Below, piece after piece: positions 41,598 through 48,555 of a DNA stretch of 48,555 nt. Under the pieces are notes generated by a model, which was not told where the DNA came from, made no database searches, and saw only the letters and a program-made list of their open reading frames with translations. A program made the translations under genes and the position numbers. The DNA comes from Phenylobacterium sp. Root700 (GTDB lineage: Bacteria > Pseudomonadota > Alphaproteobacteria > Caulobacterales > Caulobacteraceae). The number at the start of each line of letters is the position of its first letter. The stretch's first letter is position 1. Where the stretch lies: assembly GCF_001429025.1 (NCBI RefSeq), contig NZ_LMHT01000012.1, forward strand, positions 135,377 to 183,931. Direction: 5' to 3'.

Positions 41598-42389
41598 ATG
41601 AGCGAACGCGTCCCCCACATGCCGGCCATCTTCGTTGGTCACGGCAGTCCGATGAACGCCCTCGGCGGCGACTACGCCGAGGCTTGGCGAGCGCTCGGTG
41701 CCGCCCTGCCCCGCCCCAAGGCGATCCTCTGCATCTCGGCCCACTGGTACGTCGAGGAGACCGCCGTCACCGCGATGAGCGCCCCGCGCACCATCCATGA
41801 CTTCCACGGCTTCCCCCAACCGCTCTACGACATCGGCTACCCGGCCCCCGGCGACGCCTGGCTGGTGGAACGGGTCACCGAGCTGCTCGCCCCGACGCAC
41901 GTCCGCCACGACCAGGACTGGGGCCTCGACCACGGCGCCTGGTCGGTGCTGATGCACATGTTCCCGGCCGCCGACATTCCGGTGCTGCAACTGGCCATCG
42001 ACCTGCGCCAGCCGCCCAGCTTCCACTATGAGCTTGGCGCCAAGCTCGCGGAACTGCGCGACGAGGGCGTGCTGATCCTCGGCTCCGGCGACTGGGTGCA
42101 TAATCTGCGCTTGGCCGTGCGCGCGCAGAGCCCCCAGCCCCTCGACTGGGCCGAACGCTTCAATGAGACGGTGAAATCGCTGATCGCGGCCAACGATCAT
42201 GGGCCGCTGGTCGACTGGATGAGTCTGGGCCAAGACGCCCAGCTCTCGATCCCGACGGACGAACACTACCTGCCGCTGCTCTATGTGCTGGGCGCGCAGG
42301 GCCAGGACGACACGGTTACGTTCTTCAACGACGCGATCGAACTGGGCGCCATCAGCATGACCGGCGTGGTGATCGGACGGCCCAGCTAG
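41598..42389 (+). CDS. extradiol dioxygenase, DODA type
   Basis: A 263-residue class III extradiol dioxygenase of the 4,5-DOPA dioxygenase group (YgiD-like). Metal histidines are in VGHGSPMNAL, ISAHWYVEE and DHGAWSVLMHMFP, and the catalytic region LILGSGDWVHNLR follows. These enzymes open catechol rings with zinc or iron; YgiD acts on L-DOPA in vitro. ATG at 41598 is chosen because GAGG lies 7 bases upstream; another ATG three bases earlier is possible. It is 34 bases past the MFS stop and may be co-transcribed with it. No catechol pathway is adjacent. Confidence 0.9.
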   Translation: MSERVPHMPAIFVGHGSPMNALGGDYAEAWRALGAALPRPKAILCISAHWYVEETAVTAMSAPRTIHDFHGFPQPLYDIGYPAPGDAWLVERVTELLAPTHVRHDQDWGLDHGAWSVLMHMFPAADIPVLQLAIDLRQPPSFHYELGAKLAELRDEGVLILGSGDWVHNLRLAVRAQSPQPLDWAERFNETVKSLIAANDHGPLVDWMSLGQDAQLSIPTDEHYLPLLYVLGAQGQDDTVTFFNDAIELGAISMTGVVIGRPS

Positions 42390-42402
42390 GCCGCCCCAGA
42401 TC

Positions 42403-42511
42403 CTCCCCCGCTGGGGGAGGTGGCGCGCGCAGCGCGGCGGAGGGGGTTGCTGAAGGAGTCAAAGTCCCCCTCACCCGGCCAATAGGCCGGGAACTCCCCC
42501 AGAGGGGGAGC
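42403..42511. repeat. intergenic structured repeat, copy 1
   Basis: A 109-bp element between the convergent dioxygenase and ettA genes. It begins CTCCCCCGCTGGGGGAGG and ends CTCCCCCAGAGGGGGAGC. The inside holds GGTGGCGCGCG, the core AGGAGTCAAAGTCCCCCTC and a hairpin CCCGGCC-AATA-GGCCGGG. The same element occurs reversed at 48389-48495. Confidence 0.85.
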
Positions 42512-42520
42512 ATCTAGCCC

Positions 42521-44188
<1,668 letters not shown>

Positions 44189-44558
44189 GAGGCGTCCGCG
44201 CTCGCTCTTCGAAAAGACGGGAATTCGGTGAGGGAGATAGCCGTCGCGGGGCCTTGACGCAATGCAGCGTGGCCAAACGCCCAGCCGCGAGCGCCGCTAG
44301 ACGCGCCTTAGGCCGATCTTTCCTCCCCCATTCATGGAGGAGGGGGACCGGCGCAGCCGGTGGACGGGGCGGGACTGGGCTCTGGGCTTGCGGCACGCCC
44401 CCTCCACCACCCTTCGGGCGGCCCCCCTCCCCCGCTTGGCGGGGAAGGAAACACCGACCCGGCCGACAACAACAACGGAACGCCCGCCCGCCCCATGCGT
44501 ACTTCCCCGCTCGGAGGCGCCCCTCCCCTCGGCGCCTCGAGGCAACAGGAGCACTCCC
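44189..44558. other. gap with GC-rich repeat
   Basis: A 370-bp gap. From about 44318 to 44452 it carries a GC-rich palindromic block opening TTTCCTCCCCCATTCATGGA and closing with CCCCGCTTGGCGGGGAAGGAA, with CCGGCGCAGCCGG inside. The CTCCCCC/GGGGG edges recall the repeats at 42403 and 48389, so it may be a divergent member. The rest would hold promoters of ettA (minus) and the CsbD gene (plus). Confidence 0.5.
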
Positions 44559-44741
44559 ATGCACAAGGACACCGTCAAAGGCGCCGCCAAGGAAGTCGCC
44601 GGCGCGATCAAGCAGGCCGTGGGCAAGGCGACGGGCAATGAACGACTGGAAATCGAAGGCGTGGCCGAGAAGACCGCCGGCAAGGTCCAAAAGAGCGTCG
44701 GCGACCTGAAGGACGCCGCCCGCGACGCGCTGAAGAAGTAG
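44559..44741 (+). CDS. CsbD-family stress protein
   Basis: A 60-residue charged helical protein of the CsbD family (KGAAKEVAGAIKQAVGKATG, then GVAEKTAGKVQKSVGDLKDAARD). Family members are induced by general stress and have no proven biochemical role. ATG at 44559 has AGGAG 8 bases upstream; the frame is open for 225 bases upstream, but that part lies over the repeat. In alphaproteobacteria such genes are usually under the general stress sigma factor; I see no clear promoter for it here. Confidence 0.88.
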   Translation: MHKDTVKGAAKEVAGAIKQAVGKATGNERLEIEGVAEKTAGKVQKSVGDLKDAARDALKK

Positions 44742-44760
44742 TCACCCCGGCCAGACACGC

Positions 44761-44790
44761 TGCAGGCCGGGCTCCCCGGCGCGGCCTGCA
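44761..44790 (+). terminator. hairpin after CsbD gene
   Basis: TGCAGGCCG (44761-44769) and CGGCCTGCA (44782-44790) form a perfect 9-bp stem 19 bases after the CsbD stop. There is no T-run. Confidence 0.55.
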
Positions 44791-44797
44791 ATAGAAT

Positions 44798-44824
44798 GCG
44801 CCGCCGGCCATGGGCCAGCGGCGC
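44798..44824 (-). terminator. hairpin after PEP-CTERM gene 44846-45502
   Basis: GCGCCGC-C-GGCC (44798-44809) pairs with GGCC-A-GCGGCGC (44813-44824). On the minus strand the stem is followed by ATTCTATT. Its counterpart after the next PEP-CTERM gene is at 45797-45826. Confidence 0.65.
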
Positions 44825-44845
44825 GATCAGGTTTCGGCTGTCGAA

Positions 44846-45502
44846 TTAGGCGAAGGCTTGCGTCCGGCCACGGCGACGAACCATCGAGCCCACCGCGCCA
44901 AAGCCGATGATCATCATCGCCCAGGTCGCCGGTTCAGGCACCGCCGTCATCAACGCCACCGCATCGAACGAGGTGTGCCGAATGTCGGAGAAGTTGTAGG
45001 GGGCCCAAGAGTCCTTGCTCTTCGCCCTGCCCTGCAAGTTCTGGATCGTCAGGCTGTCGAAGACCTCGCCGGTGTCGGCCCAGATATCGACCTTGCCATT
45101 GCTGGGCAGCAGGCCGCTGAGCAGCTGGGAGCCGCCGCCGACGAAGTTGACCAGGACGTCAAACTTGTAGTTGAGGTTGTTCTTGCCGCCCGGCGTCAGG
45201 GTGAAGCCCATCTTGCTGAAGCCGACCGTCAACGGATCGACTGTCACCAACGAAAACGGGCCGTTCTGCTTGCCAAATCCGTTGCCGTTCGGCGTCAAGG
45301 CGGCGCCGGCGTTGGCGGTGTAGTCGACAAGGTAGCCGCCGGGCTGGGTCTTCAGCGTAATCGAATTGCCGGCCGCCTGGCCGTCGTTGTGCACCGCCTC
45401 GGCGTAGTTCGAACCGGAGAGGTAAAGGATCTGCGCCGCGGTCGCGGGAACTGCAGTTAACGCCGTCGCGGCCAAGGCTACGGTCACCAGAAGATTTTTC
45501 AT
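44846..45502 (-). CDS. PEPxxWA-CTERM exported protein
   Basis: A 218-residue exported protein with a signal peptide (MKNLLVTVALAATALTAVPATAA) and the C-terminal sorting signal VPEPATWAMMIIGFGAVGSM plus a basic tail (RRRGRTQ). The body is Asn/Gly-rich and beta-type without enzyme motifs; YLSGSNYAEAVHNDG and GGYLVDYTANAG are its most distinctive parts. It should be processed by an exosortase. ATG at 45502 has GGGGG 7 bases upstream. It is the downstream one of two tandem PEP-CTERM genes, 343 bases from the other. Confidence 0.9.
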   Translation of the reverse strand: MKNLLVTVALAATALTAVPATAAQILYLSGSNYAEAVHNDGQAAGNSITLKTQPGGYLVDYTANAGAALTPNGNGFGKQNGPFSLVTVDPLTVGFSKMGFTLTPGGKNNLNYKFDVLVNFVGGGSQLLSGLLPSNGKVDIWADTGEVFDSLTIQNLQGRAKSKDSWAPYNFSDIRHTSFDAVALMTAVPEPATWAMMIIGFGAVGSMVRRRGRTQAFA

Positions 45503-45568
45503 GTCCAGCCCCCCAGGAGCGCGGGTCGATCGTCGCAAGCGATGAGGGACCCTGAGTTCATTTGCCTA

Positions 45569-45586
45569 ATCGGCGAGATCGCCGAT
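45569..45586. promoter_or_regulatory. palindrome upstream of PEP-CTERM gene
   Basis: ATCGGCGA-GA-TCGCCGAT is a perfect inverted repeat 67 bases before the start at 45502. It is a candidate operator. Confidence 0.45.
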
Positions 45587-45796
45587 CAATTTCGGCCATC
45601 ACTCACCGTCGCCAAATCCCCACAACTTGATCCAAGCAATAGGGGCTTCAGTTCAAAGTGAAGTACTCAACCGAGCTCAAAGCCTACACGGCCAAGCGTT
45701 AATAGAGCGCCCTGGGCATATACTTAACAACCACGCTCACGTTCTTTACCTGTTCGCGATCTGAACACGCCGCTCAGCACCCGAGCCTGAAATAGA

Positions 45797-45826
45797 GCAC
45801 GCCGCCGACATGGGCCGGCGGCGTGC
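45797..45826 (-). terminator. hairpin after PEP-CTERM gene 45846-46433
   Basis: GCACGCCGCCG (45797-45807) and CGGCGGCGTGC (45816-45826) form a perfect 11-bp stem with an eight-base loop. The minus strand continues with TCTATTTC. It lies 19 bases past the stop. Confidence 0.7.
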
Positions 45827-45845
45827 ACAAATTCCAACTCTCGGA

Positions 45846-46433
45846 TCAGGCGAAGGCGGGCGCCCGCTTGCGGCGCGAGCTACGCGCCATCGAGCCCACC
45901 GCGCCAAAGCCGATGATCATCATCGCCCAGGTCGTCGGCTCCGGGACCGCCGAGGTCACGCCGTCCACCGTGATGCCCCAGCCTTGCAGATTGCCGAAGT
46001 CGGCGCCGAGATCGTCGGTGATCGTCAGCGTCCAGTCGCCCAGCAGCGACATGCCGTTGAAGGCCGACAGCAGCTCTTCGGATTGGAAAATCCCGCCGCT
46101 AACGCCCAAGGTCGTCACGGCGGCCAAGGCCTGATCGTCAAAGGTGTAGTCGCCGTTCGGGTCGGCGCTCCCGCCGTTGTCGGTGGTGAGCCAGACCGTT
46201 TTTCCGCCGTGACTCAGTGAAATGTCCAGGTCGTTCCAGAAAGTGTGGCTGAGACCAAACAGCGTGACGTTCACGTCGCTCAGGCTGACATCTGCGCCGC
46301 CGACGGTGAAGGTGCTGCTAGCCGTCCCGATATCTGGAATCGCGAAACCCGAGCCGCTAAAGCTGGCCGCCTGGGCCGAACCGCCGAACATGACCGCGGC
46401 CAACGCGGCTGCGGCGACAAGAACCTTCTTCAC
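45846..46433 (-). CDS. PEPxxWA-CTERM protein with proprotein-convertase P domain
   Basis: A 195-residue exported protein with a signal peptide (VKKVLVAAAALAAVMFGGSAQA) and the C-terminal sorting signal VPEPTTWAMMIIGFGAVG with a basic tail (RSSRRKR). The body is a P/Homo-B jelly-roll domain as seen beside subtilisin-like proprotein convertases: LFGLSHTFWNDLDISLSHGGKTVWLTTDNGG (in pieces) and LLGDWTLTITDDLGADFGNLQGWGI. Here the P domain stands alone without a protease. GTG at 46433 with GGGGG upstream is chosen over a longer frame. A binding or adhesive surface role is likely. Confidence 0.88.
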   Translation of the reverse strand: MKKVLVAAAALAAVMFGGSAQAASFSGSGFAIPDIGTASSTFTVGGADVSLSDVNVTLFGLSHTFWNDLDISLSHGGKTVWLTTDNGGSADPNGDYTFDDQALAAVTTLGVSGGIFQSEELLSAFNGMSLLGDWTLTITDDLGADFGNLQGWGITVDGVTSAVPEPTTWAMMIIGFGAVGSMARSSRRKRAPAFA

Positions 46434-46609
46434 GGAAACCCCCAATTTCTCAAACGACTCACGGTCGTATTGGCGCCAGCGGTACAACGAACCATTGCGG
46501 CGATGAAACCATCTCGCCTGGCGGGCGACCTCGCCACGGCCAAGCCGCGATCAGGTCGAGATTTCGCCGCAAGGCGAGCGCCAAGCTGAGCCTTGAAGAA
46601 CTTCCTGGG

Positions 46610-48379
46610 ATGAGAACCGCCATGTCGGTGTTGTCGCGCAATACCTCGATGATCGCCCTGGCGGGCCTCATCGCCGTCCCCTCGGCCCCCATGGCCCAGG
46701 TAAGGGTCCGCGACGGCGAGCCGACGCCCGCCGCCTGCGCGGCGCTCGGCTTCGCGCCGGCCCAGACGGGCGGCGGCTATCCGGGCTCTCCGCGCGGCCG
46801 CCCGGCCGGCGGGCCGATCTATTCGATGGCTCCCCCGCCCGCGCCGCCGCCCGCGCTCATGCAGCCGCTCCCCGTGCCGTCCGTGGAGAAGCGCATCGCC
46901 GCTCCGGCGTTCACCGGCGCACGGATCGCGCCGGGCTACTACACGCCCCGCGCCGAGACCGAGCGCTATCCGAACGCGGTCGCCAACCCGATCAAGCGGG
47001 TCGCCGAGGAACCAGTCTCGACCTTCTCGGTCGATGTCGACACCGCCGCCTACGCCAATGTCCGGCGCTTCCTGAACGATGGCCGCCGTCCGCCCGCGGA
47101 CGCCGTGCGGGTCGAGGAGCTGGTGAACTATTTCGACTACGGCTACGCCAAGCCCAAGGACCGCGCGACGCCATTCCAGGCCTTCGTCGCGGTGACGCCC
47201 TCGCCCTGGTCCAGCCAACGCCAGATCGTCCAGATCGGCCTGCAAGGCTACGACCTGCCCCAGGCCGGCCAGCCGCCGCTGAACCTGGTGTTCCTGGTCG
47301 ACACCTCCGGCTCGATGTGGAGCGAAGATCGCCTGCCGCTGGCCACCAAGGCGCTGAACTTGCTGGTCGACCAGCTGCGGCCTCAGGACCGCGTGGCCAT
47401 CGTCGCCTATGCCGGCTCGGCGGGCGCGGTGCTCGCCCCCACCGACGGGCGCAGCAAGCTGAAGGTGCGCTGCGCGCTGCAATCCCTGCGGGCCGGCGGC
47501 TCCACCGCCGGCGGCCAGGGCCTGACGCTCGCCTATGACCTCGCCCGTCAGAACTTCGATCCGAAGGCCGTGAACCGGGTGATCCTGCTGACCGACGGCG
47601 ACTTCAATGTCGGTGTCGCCGATCCGGCCAAGCTGAAGGACGTGGTGGCCGACAAGCGCAAGGACGGGGTCTATCTCTCGGTCTACGGCTTCGGACGCGG
47701 CAACTATAACGACGTCATGATGCAGACCCTGGCCCAGAACGGGAACGGGACCGCGGCCTATATCGACACCCTGAACGAGGCCCGGAAGCTGTTCCGCGAG
47801 GACTTCGCCAGTTCGCTGTTCCCCATCGCCGACGACGTGAAGATCCAGGTCGAGTTCAACCCCGCCACGGTCAGCGAGTACCGGCTGATCGGCTACGAGA
47901 CCCGCATGCTGGAACGCGAGGACTTCAACAACGACCAGGTCGACGCCGGCGAAGTGGGATCGAACGCCTCGGTCACCGCGCTCTACGAAATCACCCCGGT
48001 CGGCGCCCGGCCCTCCAGCGATCCGCTGCGCTATGGAAACCGCAAGGCCCCGGCGCCGGCCTCCACGGGCGAACTGGCCTACCTGAAGGTCCGCTACAAG
48101 CTGCCCGGCCAGAGCACGTCGAAGCTGATGGAACGGCCGATCGGCGCGCGCGACGTCTACCCCACGGTCCAGGCCGCGCCCGAGGCCGCCCGCTGGGCGC
48201 TGGCCGTCGCCGCCTTCGGCCAGATGCTGAAGGCCGACACCCGCATCGACCCGAGCTTCGGTTGGAGCCAGGTCGGCGACCTCGCCCAAGGCGCGCGCGG
48301 CGAGGACCCCTTCGGCCTGCGCGCCGAGTTCGTCCAACTGGTCCGCGCAGCCGGAGAAACCCGCCCGCAAGGCGATTGA
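46610..48379 (+). CDS. von Willebrand factor A protein, YfbK type
   Basis: A 589-residue exported VWA protein. It has a signal region (about 1-30), a Pro/Gly-rich segment, a conserved N-terminal module (STFSVDVDTAAYANVRRFLNDGRRPPADAVRVEELVNYFDY, in pieces), and the VWA domain from about 222. The metal site is DTSGSMW (D231, S233, S235), with the later LLTDGDFNVG. A DUF3520-type C-terminal domain has YKLPGQSTSKLMERP. YfbK-like proteins are envelope proteins of unknown exact role. The two ATGs at 46610 and 46622 are both possible starts. It is divergent from the P-domain gene. Confidence 0.92.
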   Translation: MRTAMSVLSRNTSMIALAGLIAVPSAPMAQVRVRDGEPTPAACAALGFAPAQTGGGYPGSPRGRPAGGPIYSMAPPPAPPPALMQPLPVPSVEKRIAAPAFTGARIAPGYYTPRAETERYPNAVANPIKRVAEEPVSTFSVDVDTAAYANVRRFLNDGRRPPADAVRVEELVNYFDYGYAKPKDRATPFQAFVAVTPSPWSSQRQIVQIGLQGYDLPQAGQPPLNLVFLVDTSGSMWSEDRLPLATKALNLLVDQLRPQDRVAIVAYAGSAGAVLAPTDGRSKLKVRCALQSLRAGGSTAGGQGLTLAYDLARQNFDPKAVNRVILLTDGDFNVGVADPAKLKDVVADKRKDGVYLSVYGFGRGNYNDVMMQTLAQNGNGTAAYIDTLNEARKLFREDFASSLFPIADDVKIQVEFNPATVSEYRLIGYETRMLEREDFNNDQVDAGEVGSNASVTALYEITPVGARPSSDPLRYGNRKAPAPASTGELAYLKVRYKLPGQSTSKLMERPIGARDVYPTVQAAPEAARWALAVAAFGQMLKADTRIDPSFGWSQVGDLAQGARGEDPFGLRAEFVQLVRAAGETRPQGD

Positions 48380-48388
48380 CCACCAGAT

Positions 48389-48495
48389 GCTCCCCCGCTG
48401 GGGGAGCTGTCAGCCGAACGGCTGACTGAGGGGGACTTTGACTCCTGCCGCAGCGCCCCCTCCGTCGCGCTACGCGCGCCACCTCCCCCAGCGGG
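48389..48495. repeat. intergenic structured repeat, copy 2 (inverted)
   Basis: The reverse complement of this segment aligns along its full length with 42403-42511. It shares the CTGGGGGAGGTGGCGCGCG edge and the AGGAGTCAAAGTCCCCCTC core. The internal hairpin differs in sequence but keeps its shape (here TCAGCCG-TT-CGGCTGA on the reverse strand). It lies directly after the YfbK-type gene. Confidence 0.85.
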
Positions 48496-48555
48496 CCTGT
48501 TGCGCTACGCCCGCTGCGAGTGAGTTGGGTTGATGTTGGCGGGCCTGGGGCTGCC

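Larger units (their letters stand above)
45503..45845. other. gap between tandem PEP-CTERM genes
   Basis: A 343-bp stretch with no gene. It is AT-richer in the middle. It holds the hairpin terminator of the upstream gene (45797-45826) and a palindrome (45569-45586) that probably belongs to the promoter region of the gene at 44846-45502. Confidence 0.55.

Noticed and set aside
46430..48370. 646-codon minus-strand frame opposite the YfbK-type gene
   Set aside because: Antisense of a clear VWA-domain gene; no signal, motif or ribosome site.

Overview
The window is GC-rich chromosomal DNA from an alphaproteobacterium. It is most likely one of the Caulobacteraceae (Caulobacter or Phenylobacterium). 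The reasons are a large TonB-dependent receptor, four PEPxxWA-CTERM proteins, a MetH split into two genes behind an ArsR-methyltransferase regulator, FabV as enoyl reductase, frequent GTG starts, and short GC-rich palindromic repeats between genes. I see no phage, insertion sequence, CRISPR array, rRNA or tRNA.

Layout. 1-3142: the 3' end of a 5-oxoprolinase/hydantoinase gene, a small exported protein and an orphan ParA-type ATPase. 3143-8247: an AT-rich leader, a 961-residue TonB-dependent receptor, a convergent LysR gene sharing its stop codon region with the receptor, the divergent azoreductase azoR, and a nested repeat. 8260-17654: small metabolic enzymes (GNAT, DsbA/FrnE-like, dodecin, SnoaL-like, dienelactone hydrolase, EthD-like, hotdog thioesterase) mixed with TetR, MocR and LysR regulators, most next to a palindrome in a divergent gap. 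17668-26604: mainly envelope and exported proteins: a lipoprotein, two PEP-CTERM proteins, a Gly/Tyr-rich protein, an OmpA-type lipoprotein paired with a TonB-like protein, a CAP-domain protein, plus an isochorismatase-like hydrolase and a nitronate monooxygenase.

26802-34328 (minus strand) is the most striking part. It is one tightly packed operon: ArsR-methyltransferase regulator (SahR-like), metF, an exported subclass-B3-type metallo-beta-lactamase, metH homocysteine domain, a D-Ala-D-Ala-ligase-type ATP-grasp enzyme, and metH folate/cobalamin/activation domains. Four of the five joints overlap (ATGA, GTGA, ATGA, TGATG). A perfect 20-bp palindrome lies over the only visible promoter, whose predicted start site falls on the regulator's ATG. 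MetF and the two MetH parts together make methionine from homocysteine. The beta-lactamase and the ligase have no known place in that pathway.

34416-44188: fabV, an MDR alcohol dehydrogenase divergent from an HxlR regulator, an alpha/beta hydrolase, a 2-hydroxyacid dehydrogenase, a P-loop kinase/MFS pair, a DODA-type dioxygenase and the ABC-F factor ettA. 44189-48555: a CsbD-family stress protein, two tandem PEP-CTERM genes with look-alike hairpin terminators, a YfbK-type von Willebrand factor A protein, and a copy of an intergenic repeat also found, inverted, at 42403-42511.
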